Below, piece by piece: positions 11,496 through 22,600 of a stretch of DNA of 64,000 nt. Origin of the DNA: Chanos chanos (lineage: Eukaryota; Chordata; Actinopteri; Gonorynchiformes; Chanidae); assembly GCF_902362185.1 (NCBI RefSeq), contig NC_044500.1:38874058-38938057 (forward strand). The letters run 5' to 3'. How positions within the stretch are numbered: the first letter of the stretch is position 1; the number at the start of each line of letters is the position of its first letter. The position numbers and the translations under genes were made by a program. The notes under the pieces were generated by a model. The model was given only the letters and a program-made list of their open reading frames with translations. It was not told the origin of the DNA and did not search any database.

Positions 11496-13421
11496 TCAGG
11501 TAGTTATCTTTTTCCTGGGCAGGTAAGCATTAGTAATTTGGTTCATCACCACTAGGGCGGGGAAAAGTGGGAGCAGCACAAAGGCATACCAGACAACACC
11601 CTGTACAATGGTTTGGAACCAGTGCGTGAACATGGCAGCTATGATGGTGACTGTAGCGAGCAAGTAGGCCACGAGTCCACAGGTGGTGTGGTAAAGCCTG
11701 AGGCGAGGTAATGAGAAATTGCCCAGAAACTTATGGAAGAGCAGACACAAACCACAGATCGCCTGTAGCACTGTGGCAACCAGTGTACCCACACCCAGAA
11801 GGCTGTGCCAGCTCGTCAGGTGTGGGAGCTGGGACACATTCTTACTCGCCACCATGAAGGCCAGGCCTGTACCTCCAGCTACCAACAGTATGGCCTGGAA
11901 GAACCAGTGGAGACGAACCTTGTTCTTCCGGGCCTTGCAGCAGAACGGAGAGCATTCGGTAGAGAAAAGCAGGATCCCCTCGGTCATACACAGGCAGAAC
12001 TGGGAAAAGAAAAAAAGACAGGGAGAAAAAAAGAAAGAGAGGGGAGAGGTAACACAAATTCAAAAATTCAACTTCAGCTGAACTGGATCACGTTTTGTAA
12101 ATGTTACAGGACATAGCGGCACCCTCTAAAACCTTGTGCGATGCCTTGATCAGACCAGACACCCCATATCACCAATCACCTACTCCAACTTAAACAGAAA
12201 GTGATAGAGCATTTTAACAACAGAGACAAATATACCTGATCTTCCTGAAAACAAGAAGTCTCAGTGTAACAGAACACAAACATGCTTGTATACAAGCTTG
12301 TAGCTGTTTGTTTTTAGGCATTGCATAGCTAAGGCTGTCATACACATATAGCTTTACTTCATAATCTATAATGCATGCACAATGGGTGACTGCCAGAGCA
12401 ATGAGACAACCTGATAAGTGGGCTTTCATGATACCATGTTATTGGACATGTATGTATATTCCAGTAATGAGGTTGATTTACCATAGTCCTAAAAGCTCTG
12501 GCAATCTTTGTGATAACAAGATCAGTATCACCACAAAGGGCATCACTGTCTTATGTGAACTGTATCCTTGGAATTCTGGGTTAGTAGTAATGGAATACCT
12601 CCTACAAGGGGAAACTGCTGAACTAACCATCCCTATAGCCAACAAATGTATTATTCAGAAGTGAATGTATAATTTATCTAAAGCTCTAAAGTAGTGCGGC
12701 AATGAGAGGAAGATCAGCAGCATTCTCTTACATGAAACAAAGATAAAAGGCTGTATTGTTAAAGTAAAAAAAAAAACTGCAGCAGAAAAAAAGATAGAAA
12801 TACGTTAGTGTACTTCGCGAAAGTGTCTTCTATACTACACCAAATAAAGTTTAGATTGTGTAGGGGTAATCAAGGAAGGACGTGTTGAGTAAACGTAAAC
12901 TTACTCCAACAGACATGCATAGAGGATGCCATGAGAAGAGACCTGTAACAAACACAATTACATGAATAATTTCCAGAGGTGCAAGAGCTGAAATTCAGGT
13001 TTTTGTAGGCATTTGTGAACACTATCGAAATTTGCCAGAATTTTCTTATGACACAGAAACTGACTTCTTAGGTCAAGGTAACTACATTCAGATAAACTTG
13101 AACATTTCGAGTTATTTAACCCACCGTAACTGCGCCGATAAGTATTCATTCACGATTTTAGAATACACTCATTTCCCTCTAACGTCTCATAAAAAATGCA
13201 AACTGAATTATTTGGAACTTTCTGTAGTAAACTACTAAAGAGGCAAACAAAAATGACTTACTTGATCCTGGTCGGGACAATATAGACATTAGAACTGTAA
13301 TGCCTACGGCAACAACATGTGCAGCTATCACTGCTATCCTTCGCATCCAGACATACAGCCAATATTCGCGCATTCCCAGTCCCTCGCCGACTGGGCTGTA
13401 CTCCACGTCTAACCGCATCAT
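11496..13421 (-). CDS. cyb561d1: cyb561d1: cytochrome b561 domain-containing protein 1
   Basis: Minus-strand exons: 13262-13421, 12905-12942 and 11496-11999, giving 233 residues (human about 229). The reading starts MMRLDVEY and ends YLPRKKITT. It is a six-helix membrane protein of the cytochrome b561 family, which moves electrons across membranes using two b-type haems. Histidines matching the family's haem ligands are visible: SWHPL in the 38-nt exon 2, RLHW, SWHSLLG and YHTTCG. The motif LFHKFLGNF sits between the third and fourth core helices. Many orthologous stretches match human (QAICGLCLL, NQITNAYLPRKK). All three junctions have GT/AG signals and correct phase. It is tail to tail with zbtb40 and head to tail with atxn7l2. 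The substrate of this subfamily is not established; ferric-chelate or ascorbate-linked reduction is the usual inference. Confidence 0.95.
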
Positions 13422-14140
13422 CTTTATTCCTTAGCTACCTGAGGTGGGCCGGTGTGTGATCCATTGTGGAACAGTGTTTTAGATATACCGAGGTGTCATT
13501 TTGTTATCTATATTCCTCTGATCCGCAGATGAAGATCCTTAACTCTAGCAACTTAATTCTGTTCGGGATAATTAATTTATAGCGTGGTAGTCAAGAGTTC
13601 GACGGCAACTGCCTGCCAGTGGCTTTCAAACTAGAGCAAGAAAAATAAAGTCAAGTTCGAAATGTTGATCTAAATTTTCAAGAGATGCGAATTACACCGA
13701 TATCGGCTAATCCGGAACCGTGTTAACTCATAAAATGTATCCATTTTAAATCCTGAACTCATCAAGGAATTTCGACTTCTTGATCTCCTTCGCTATGTCT
13801 CCTAAGTTCATATAGCGTATACGTTTCGGCGTGTGAAAGTTAGGCTAGGCTGAAATAATTTCATATACTACTGTTCAATCACTCTTTGAAACTCATTTCC
13901 TGGTAGACCATCATGGATGAACGAGACATTTTAAGCCCTTGGAAAAAGAAAACTACGTCATCGCCTGTCCAACAAGCAGGGAGACATCTAATGGCGATAC
14001 CGGTATACAATACTGGCAGCACGGTTTTAGTTTAAACCAGAGGCTGACATGATGATATGATAATCCTTAGAAACTCAAAAAAAATGTAGGTAATGTGCAT
14101 CATTTTAATTAACTGTTAAAAAAAGAGCCGAGTCTCAAGT
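13422..14140. promoter_or_regulatory. cyb561d1 upstream region and end of atxn7l2
   Basis: This is about 0.7 kb of unique-looking sequence between the cyb561d1 start codon and the inferred atxn7l2 poly(A) site. The cyb561d1 promoter must lie here. I see no clear TATA or CCAAT arrangement, and the sequence is only moderately CpG-containing. Confidence 0.35.
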
Positions 14141-14374
14141 ATAAAGAATATTTTAATCCATTTTATAAATTGACATTTATGTAGCAGCATGTCCAGTAGA
14201 TTCTGAGGTATTTCTGAATTCACAAAGAAATTCACTCCCTCTCATCTTCTCATACACTCTCCCACACAGACTGTCATACATTTTTGCTGAGCATACATAC
14301 AGACATTCTTATCTCACCATTCAGATACACAGGTATAGACATTCAGCATCCTCACTCACACAAACACACTCTCC

Positions 14375-14420
<46 letters not shown>

Positions 14421-14499
14421 TCTGGAGTCCTGTGCCCACAGTCTGAGACAGTACACTTCGTAGGGCTCCCTCTCTTAGTGGCTTGTAAGGCTGGCACTC
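14141..14499 (-). other. atxn7l2: atxn7l2 3'UTR, containing a (CA)n tract
   Basis: The UTR follows the stop codon at 14500-14502 on the minus strand. The plus-strand 'tttaat' near 14151 is ATTAAA on the minus strand and could be the polyadenylation signal. A CA microsatellite occupies 14384-14416. UTR extent is inferred. Confidence 0.4.
14384..14416. repeat. (CA)n microsatellite in the atxn7l2 3'UTR
   Basis: An uninterrupted CA dinucleotide tract of about 16 units follows a short CG run. It makes a spurious valine/cysteine open frame on the minus strand, which I do not call. Confidence 0.9.
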
Positions 14500-17400
14500 T
14501 CAGTGGTGCAGTTTTGGCTGCAAAGACAAAGGAGAACTTGTAAATACAATGAGTTACATTCAACACGTCATACCAACATATACACCACAGCAGCGTCACG
14601 ACACTTCAAGATCAAACATAACAAATTAATAAACAGGACGTGAATTAAATACTGATGTTCTAAAACGCAGATGCACTTAAAACAATGACAACGATACATT
14701 TCAACATGAATGATGCTTGGATCTACGAGATGCTTCGCTCGCTTACCTTCGGTGTGCTGAGTTTCTTCTCCACCCCTACAGAAAGCCCTCCCACTTTGCT
14801 ATCTTTCCAGGGATAGAAGCCTGTGTGGGAAGAGGTAGGCAGCCGGTGGGGCTTGGAAGGAGGGGAGGCACTGCTCTTACGTTTCTTACCCAGTCCTCTG
14901 TGATCATAACTAGCAGCCCTGCTGTGGAGTCCTGAGTCCCCCCCTCGACTGTGGGGCGCAGGTTCAGGGGGAGAATGGTGGGAGGGGAGGTGGGTCCGCT
15001 TGAACGCCCAGGAAGAAGGGGTATGGGGCTCTGAAGGGGACAGCTGGGGGCGCGGCTTGCTCCCGGGTGAAAGGGATCCGTTTGTCTGTCCGTGAGGGGC
15101 CGACGGTGTTTTACCAGAGATGATTGGTCTTCCACGATCCTGGGACACGCAGTTCCTATCTGGGCTGACGCCCTCCTCTTCGCTGAACGAGGCTTTCCGC
15201 TTGCGCAGGGCGGCGGCGGCGGCGGCTGCCGCACTGGCGGCAGCTCGCTCTGCTTCCCTGACGCGAAGCTGCTGCTTGCTGGGTCTCCCTACAGGGTTCC
15301 TGGGCCTACCTGGTCCTGACTGAGTTGGGGTGCGTGCAGGCTTGGGAGGAGCCACAGACTGGCTGCCCCCCGAGTTCTCTGATTGACCATAAGCCTTGCT
15401 GGTAGAGGAACTATGTGCATGTAGCTCCTTCCCTGGGTTATGGGAAGAGTAAGAGGTCCTGAGGGAGGTCGAATTTTGACTTCCTGCCCTCATTTTGGAA
15501 TGCTGGGAGATAGAGGAAGGGGAGATGGTGATGGCTGCAGGTTTGGGTGGGGAAATCTGGGATTGAAGGTCTGTTGCTTGAGGTATTTTCCTGCGGTGGA
15601 GAGAGAGGGACATTTTATTAGAGATTAGCGAGAGAATGTTTTCTTTTTCTGACGGTGAACGTTTCTTTGTTAGTAATGTTTTATCAAGGTGAATAAGTTT
15701 TACTCAGTAAGGACACAGGTTGGCTCAAGAACAGCTCTATAAATGAGCTGAATGTTAGATTTATCTTTGGGATGGAAAGAAGACACGTAGAGCATGTGTA
15801 GCTTACAATGAGAAACAATTCAACACTCAAAAATCTGTGAAAAATTAGATCAGGGCTGTTCAATTACAATGTCAAAAGGGCCAGATTTCAAAACCAGGCC
15901 TTATTCATGGGTCACAAATTTTTGGTTTTCATCGTCTGTTTTTTTGTTCAAGTGTTGACAAAGACATTTTCTTTGCTTAATTACAACTCCTAGCTTGCTG
16001 ACAGGCAGATATTGACTTTGTGTGGCTAGCAAGATGTCTATGATGCTATAAAGTGGAGTTATATATATATGGTAATACATCCCACTGCTGTTATATTGTA
16101 TATATCACCTCTCATGGAAAGCCTCTTGTCCAATTAAATTATTCAACCAGAATTAACTCTTGTACTACTTGACTTTGATTGCCTCTGGGCCACCGAAGGT
16201 CACTCTTAGGTCTGATTTGGCCTGCGGGCCGCCGATCAAATAGGCCTGAATAAGATTATAGAGATAAAAGAACCAGAACAGTGACTGCTCCAAACCTCTC
16301 TTGTGGCCTGTAACCACTGAATACATGCTGCAACATAAGAATTATGAATGAACGGTTGGTGTCTAGCCACTTAGGGATGAAGGAGGCTCTTACTTCCACA
16401 GATATGCATTGAGATGGTTTTCCAACATTGCACTCATGGCTGACCGCAGATGGTGCAGCCGCCGATCGAAAGTGAAGATGCCATGGCCCACCGCATGACT
16501 GCCAAATGAACAGAGCTGGAAGAGAGCAGGGCCAACAGGAAGCACAAATGAAAGTCAGTCTAATGGCACAAAGACAGGCAAAGCTGGACACAAGACATTT
16601 CTCCAGCGACAAATGAATGGTTTTCAACCGTTAGATCAATCTACTACTATTAAAAGTATTTGAAACGAGCCACTCCCTGCGTATTACTGTAAGTAACACA
16701 AACCAAAGATTTTGCACTACCGAAAACAATGCCATTCTGTCATACCGCAAGTGGTTTGGGATGCCATGGCGACGAATGCCATTCGATGGCTTCATCCACA
16801 CCCTCGCCCTCACTCTCTTCGCTGGAGATGCGACCTGGTGGGAGAGGGGAGGGTGGACGTGCGGTGCTCTCGTCCTGAAGCGATTTCTCCTCGTCTTGAC
16901 CGCTCTCAGACAACGCTCTGGTCCTGCTTCACACAAACACGGATCCGGTATTTGACAACCTTATTTAAAGCTCTATTCAAACATATCCTGCTTGCACAGA
17001 TTCTACTGTCTTTCTTAAAATCATCCCCATGTGGCAATCGTGGATGGAGAGACTCACCTGAAGGCAGGTGAATTAGTTAGAGGTCTCCTGCAGTGCGGGG
17101 AGCCCGTGGAGTCCCTGGGGGGCTCTGGGCTTGGAGACTGACTGGCAGAGCCCTCCGGTACCTGAGCCACGCGCTCACGGCTTTTTGAACTCATCTTAAG
17201 CTCTGCCACCAGCTGGTCAAAGTTTTTACTTCTTCCCAGAACCTTCCGGCGCTGGTGAATAGAGTGAATCTTGGGGACAAACGAAACAAAAAAAAGATGA
17301 ATTAGAGACAACTTCCAAACCAAAACGAGACACTCTGAAAGCCATCCATCTTACAACCACATTGGGAATGGAAAGCTGTTTTTAGGAGTGATCCACGACA

Positions 17401-20400
17401 CTCATATCATACATAAAAAAAAAAAACCATAATGATGGGAATGTTGTGGCAAAATGTTACACTGTAAATAAGGACCTTAAAAAAAAACGAGTGCATTTCA
17501 TGGTTTTACACTTGTAAAGTGTACTATTGAAACATAAAGCTTTAGGACCACGGGAAAAACAAGCAACCATTACAAAAGAGGAGTTTTAGCACAGATTCCC
17601 CTCCCTCTCTCCATTTCCTGTAAGTCATGTCCGTCTGACTTCCTGCCTGTCTACTCAGCACACAGAAATCTGTTGGCATGGCATGTATGTACTGTGAACT
17701 TACAAGATCCCTTCAACCAAGACCACTGCAATAAAAACCCCTCAAGCTTACTGGCTTTTAGAGGTCCCTTAAAACCCAGATTGTCATTCGGCAGTGAAGA
17801 GTCTTGTCTCTATCTCAGAAGTCTAAGGTAGCAAGGCAACAGATAAATAACTAGGGCTTATTGTGCATATGGAATAGAGATAACAAAGGTGTGGGACAGA
17901 TATAAAACACTGCAGATGAAATGTTTTATTACTGTTCTCACAAATTGTTAACCAGTAACCCAGGAACAACAGGCAGGTTGCTGTGAATATGGTTCTGTCA
18001 GTTGTGTATGATGTACTGCAAACTACATGGATGTGTTGCATTGCATCAGCTTTGTGTGACCACATCATCCATATGCCCTCATTCTAAATGTTTGTTGCAA
18101 GACTATATGTTCATTATCATCATCATCATTATTACTATTATTATTATTATTATTATTAATTATAGCCCCTCAAAACCTAGGCACTGATTACTCATTCTTT
18201 AATTTACAATTCAGCATTTGGCAGACGCTTTTAGCCAAAGCGACTTACAATCAGTGCATCGGTCGGATTCCTAATACCTCATAAGCAGACATTGCAATAA
18301 GACTCAAATTTCCTGTTAATTTTTTTTTCCCACTGATTAATTACTTCATCTGCCCTTTTAAATGGAAGTTGTTCAAATGGAGCAGAATTGTTGGTACATT
18401 TCCTACTTACATTGCAGGTTAAGAGCCGAGTACAAACTTTCTTTCTCTCTGGATCCAACACCCCACAATGCTTGTCCAAATCCAATTCTTTCCCTAAGGG
18501 AAACAATGACAGCAAGAATGACAAAGAATGTGAACCAAGATACACAATAATGTTTCCGAGAAGACAGATGCATTTAGCATGTGCGAGAGCTGTGTCTGCA
18601 GAATAGCATGCAGAATAAGTCAACATTATGCAGTATGAAGTCATCTCAGTGAAAACTCACTGGAGATCTTGTAGGTCCTGGGTCCACGCAGGTGAGCGGG
18701 AACAGGCGCAGAACTCAACCCCTCCCTTTGGGCCAGAGGCCTCTCAGAAGGTGACGCTCGGCTGGGCGAGGGGCTTCCGTGGGGCCAGGGGGGGTCTCGG
18801 AGGCTCGGTGGCGGGGAGCTCCGAGGAGGCTCCAAGGGTGGCGGCTGCTTGAAGACAGATGATTCGGAGTGACCGGAGCTGGAGGTCTTTTCAAGAGGCG
18901 AGAGGCTGTGAGAGGTCACGGGGAAACAATCAAATAAACACTTCACGTTACGGCAAACGTTGCACAAACAGACCACCCTTATATGTGGATACAGTCCGAC
19001 AATACAGCAAGTATTAACCAAGACTGACACAGATCAGAATTCACCAACACTTGCAAACAAGGCACGTGACATACCGAACACCCTCTTTGGGAGCCTTGGA
19101 GTGTCTGTACTGAGGAGGTGTGGAGGGGGACTGTGGCGCTGTCCGAGGAGGCCCAACACCTTGGTTCCTTCCGGTCCATGAAGCTGTTCCATGGGAGGAC
19201 GCGGTGTGAGGAGGGCGGGGGCGCTGCTGAGAAGCCGGTGGATTTGAGCGGAGATGTGCAAAGAGCTTGGCTAGGGGACCGTGTCTTCTCTCACAGTGCT
19301 TCTCAAAAGCCTGAGGCTTAACCACCTGACTGCAGTGGCTACACACCACCAGGTAGAACTCATCATGCCCAGGATAGTGACCAAAGATGGACATATCTAT
19401 AGAGACATACAGAAATGTAGAAACAAAACATATATATATATATATGTGTACAGAACTATGGGACCCCGACACAGACAGACACTCAAACACACATACAAAA
19501 CCACTGGCTGTCTGTGGTGAGCTATTCCAGCTGACTCCCAAGTCTTTTCTCGCTGGCTGCTACGGGAATAGATGCAGACCATGCGACTCTCCTGCCCTGC
19601 CATCCTGAAACCCTGTGATTCAGCCCCAGACTTTGCCAAGAGCACGGTCGTACAGATAAAGACATACTCTGCCTATATAAACAGTCGCAACGTGGAAATG
19701 GAAAAAAAAAATCCTTACCGTCCTTGAAAATGTCAGTCCTTGTCTACAAAAAGATCACACGCCAGGCCTATATGTAGGTGTATGTGTGGCATACAAAACT
19801 GATATACAGGTGTACATATGGCAAAAAAAGGTAATTAATTTAGTGAAGAAGTGAACAAGAATTGATCAGAGGGTAAACACAGCAGCAGATAAGCCTATAT
19901 TCCATTAAAGACACATCTGTTCTCTGTCTAGAAGCCCCATTGTGAAGTGCAATATGATAACAGTGATTGTGTTGCAACTGGTTGGATCACCATGTAGGAG
20001 CCCCATTAATCCAATAACTCATTAATACAATATATGACATACCCTCTTTCCTCAGTGTCATCGTTTCTGTCGTTTTCTTTCCATTCTTGCCACAATCATC
20101 AGCATCAGATCCTGGAGTTCAAACAATTTATGTTAAATTGAGCTTATGATTGTTGACCTAGAAGTGCATTTCTTAGCACCATTCTAATTTTGAACTTTGC
20201 CAGCCCACATATATAATGATAAAAAATGACATTATTGCATAGGACCTCTATTACTACATACTGTATGGTAGAAGAGCCACAGATTGAAAAAAAAAAAAAC
20301 ATTGTTGAGAATTTATAAATATTCACAGTGTAGGCTACACGCTTCAGTTATTCTCAATGACAAGCACAGAGCACCCTCCACAATGTGCACTCATGATGGC

Positions 20401-21492
20401 AAATTTGACAACTCTGATAGTGGAGACATTGTTTTGGACCAGTCTAATCAACAGCTTTGGAGAACATTTGCTCTAACTGCAAGAATACTCGTTGAAAACA
20501 AAGCCATCAAAATAGAGGTTATGACTAAATGTCCAAGATAAAGAAACTTAATTTTTAAATGATCTTTCACTTCCTTTGTTAGGGTGGGGCTAACTCGTAC
20601 CTGTGGTGCTTCGCTACAGCAATCTTGGTTAACTACAATAATTTGAATGTGACTCCACAAACCATCCAACCAAGAGATTTACACTCGACGGGCATTTACA
20701 GCGTTTGCTAATTTTGGAGAGGAGCCAGACAATACGAACACGGAACACACTTATATTACGACACTGACATCCGACTGTCGTGACAAGCTCCATTAAAGTC
20801 GAGATCCAAATAATTCTGTTAATGTGGTGACACAAGTGTTTGGGTAACTTAGAGGAAATTATATCATTAAGACATGAAGATTTTTTAAATGCTATCTGTT
20901 TCACTCTTAACGAGCCATCAGAAAGCTACATGATGGCAACAGCATCAAACTCCTCCTTCATCACCGGCGTCTGTCGCCACTAACACATTATTAGCTAGCA
21001 ATGCTAGCTAGCAAGCTAGTTCGGCAGCTAACGTTAGCTTGCTAACCAGTGAGAAGTTCTCGGACTGTGCGCAGTATTCCTTCATCAGTTTAACTAAGCT
21101 GTGTTGTTTTATCGTGGGAAATCTGCTATTTGGAGAGTGCTAGACTGAACATCTGCAAAGTTGTAACATACACTAAAGAGAGACTAGAAAATATTTCAAA
21201 AACCCGTACTTCAAAGATGATGTATGCACTAGGACCTGGGAGAGAATCATGGTACCCAGCCAGCACTAGGACCCAGCAGGTTCTTTGTTTGGGTAACATG
21301 GTTGAGGATGCCGTGGGTTTTCACGAAAATATACCACAACCAGACCGATGTTCGTGTTCAAATCGAGAAATGTTAGTAAACGGGTAATCACTCACCCTCC
21401 GATAAAGTCACATTGGCTCTTTCCGCCCAAACGCTCCAGCTTTGGCCAACGAAATCATCGAGACAAGGCACCCGCCGTTCCAGAGCAGCCAT
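14500..21492 (-). CDS. atxn7l2: atxn7l2: ataxin-7-like protein 2 (SAGA-associated)
   Basis: Minus-strand exons: 21396-21492, 20043-20111, 19075-19396, 18661-18905, 18411-18493, 17058-17269, 16746-16923, 16394-16515, 14747-15590 and 14500-14517, giving 729 residues (human about 722). The start [19 protein letters not shown] matches the human N-terminus from its second methionine. An ataxin-7 type zinc-binding motif follows ([19 protein letters not shown]...H). The SCA7 domain is split over exons 5 and 6 ([32 protein letters not shown]). A conserved block is in exon 8 ([21 protein letters not shown]). Exon 9 encodes a long low-complexity tail with a polyalanine run and paired GRP motifs. The last exon gives only PKLHH and stop. 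Ataxin-7 family members tether the SAGA histone H2B deubiquitinase module; this paralogue is presumed to do likewise in the nucleus. Confidence 0.93.
15209..15244 (-). repeat. atxn7l2: Polyalanine-coding GC-rich repeat in atxn7l2 exon 9
   Basis: A GCC/GCT-rich stretch encodes [12 protein letters not shown] at about residues 558-569, immediately before the basic LRKRK segment. Confidence 0.85.
15851..16248. mobile_element. hAT-like non-autonomous DNA transposon (MITE)
   Basis: This 398-bp element lies in the atxn7l2 intron between exons 8 and 9. The left end is CAGGGCTGTTCAAT; the reverse complement of the right end is CAGGCCTATTTGAT, so 10 of 14 bases match. It is flanked by aattagat (15843-15850) and aataagat (16249-16256), an 8-bp near-duplication with 7 of 8 matching, the length hAT elements make. 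It has no transposase frame. Internal blocks such as 'ggcctgcgggccgccgatca' resemble dispersed fish hAT MITEs, from memory. Confidence 0.65.
18116..18157. repeat. (ATC/ATT)n trinucleotide microsatellite
   Basis: A cat/att trinucleotide tract lies in the atxn7l2 intron before the SINE-like tail. Confidence 0.85.
18208..18270. repeat. V-SINE-like / LINE-tail interspersed repeat fragment
   Basis: The core 'ggcagacgcttttagccaaa' followed by 'gcgacttacaatcagtgcat' is a sequence dispersed very widely in teleost genomes, usually as the conserved portion of V-SINE-type elements. Only a fragment is present, in an atxn7l2 intron. Identification is from memory. A much weaker look-alike (tttatttactgcttttatcc) sits near 51565 in a sort1 intron. 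Confidence 0.6.
20990..21044. repeat. Palindromic GCTAGC-rich sequence in atxn7l2 intron 1
   Basis: AGCTAGCA/TGCTAGCT form 8-bp inverted arms at 20993-21000 and 21002-21009 around one base. AGCTAACGTTAGCT at 21026-21039 is a perfect 14-bp palindrome. Confidence 0.7.
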
Positions 21493-21610
21493 TACTTTTA
21501 CTGCGCGTTCACGCACCGCCATCATCACGGCGCGGCAAGCAACTTACGTCATATCTCGCGTTCCCGCTACTAAGGGCTGTACGTTCGGGCGCGCGCCCCG
21601 GTTATGATTC
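21470..21610 (-). promoter_or_regulatory. atxn7l2: CpG-rich promoter of atxn7l2 with a CRE/ATF-like site
   Basis: This block is strongly CpG-rich, unlike its AT-rich flanks, and surrounds the start codon at 21490-21492. It holds TTACGTCA at 21544-21551, a one-mismatch match to the CRE palindrome, an adjacent 'tctcgcg', and 'gcgcgcgcc' at the distal edge. It has no TATA box, so it reads as a housekeeping CpG-island promoter. Factor binding is inference. Confidence 0.55.
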
Positions 21611-22600
21611 TCTCCAGTGTTTGCATTTTTCTTGTAAAGAAGATAATTACGGAAATTTTCTTATCACTTGTGGCAATTTAATACATGTATTTCGGCACGG
21701 AACACGCAATATAACACAGTAGCACGAACGGTAAAATTAAAAAAAAATGTGGAGATGATGGAGGGCTGCAGAACCTCTAACAGATAGGCCTACTATTTTA
21801 AATAAAGTGTACGAAACACACAGACTTTAAACTAAGTGTCACGACAGTAAAGACCTGTTTCTATACCCTGAAATGCAAGTCGTCATGAAAGTGCAGTTTT
21901 CTCCTGATGAGCCAGTTAAGGCGTTGCATCTAGGTGAGTCAACCATTACTCATCCTGCTCTTTTTCAAACAGCACAAATTAACAGGGGACATACCATATC
22001 TATAAAAAAAAGGTTTAAAAGTCAAAATCAGTTTTTTTGTAGCGAAAGAGAAAGCTATACCAGAACAAGAAACTGTGAGTATGTTACACCATACCAATAC
22101 TTACCATACTCACCAACTGATAATGACTGAAGTTCTCAATTATGTTTCAAGTTTATTTAGAGCTCAGTATCACTATTTAAAGTCTCAAAGGGCTTTACAT
22201 GCCCACAACAAACAAAACAGGACAGCACCCCCCTGACATAAATAGAAGAAATCTTGAGAAGGACCAGATATAATAATATAATAATATTGCAAAAGAAAAT
22301 ACACTAGCAAAAAGACAAAACAATGACAACAAAAGCAGGACAAAGGGGGGTGGCGATGAGGATTATGTTAAGTAAGCCATAGTTGTTACAGTATAGTATA
22401 GCAAGAAAATATATGAAACTGGTTCATTTTATGGTGTAAGTGTCACTAGAGTGTTTTTTTTAACCATATACCAATTTTTTTTTTTTTTACCAAATTAGTT
22501 GTCACTGTTTTGTTGTTGTTGTTTTAACAATATACCATTTTACCAAATACAGAGCATCAAGAAAACTCAGCTATCTGATGATTTGTAATCTCAGTCAAAC
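21611..22600. other. Intergenic spacer between atxn7l2 promoter and sypl2 3' end
   Basis: About 1 kb is AT-rich, with no supportable gene. From 22145 to about 22280 it holds a degenerate dispersed-repeat-like stretch. From 22440 to 22550 there is an imperfect tandem duplication of about 56 bp (two 'gtcact...atatacca...accaaat' copies). Confidence 0.5.
22145..22280. repeat. Degenerate interspersed repeat fragment
   Basis: 'caagtttatttagagctcag', then 'ctcaaagggctttacatgcc', then 'atcttgagaaggaccagata' is an order of words seen in a dispersed fish repeat. The family is not assigned. Confidence 0.35.

Noticed and set aside
14321-14599. Valine/cysteine-rich open frame on the minus strand
   Set aside because: It is mostly the (CA)n tract in the atxn7l2 3'UTR and overlaps the true terminal exon out of frame.
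14776-15319. Overlapping open frames on both strands across atxn7l2 exon 9 (152, 75 and 67 codons)
   Set aside because: They are shadows produced by the GC-rich coding sequence. Only the frame joining exon 8 and the final exon matches the family.
19719-19743. A 25-nt segment on the minus strand with AG/GT borders, reading TRTDIFKD, between atxn7l2 exons 2 and 3
   Set aside because: Exon 2 ends in phase 1, and including this piece would hit a stop at once. Joining exon 2 directly to exon 3 gives MTLRKEDMSIFGH, which matches the family.
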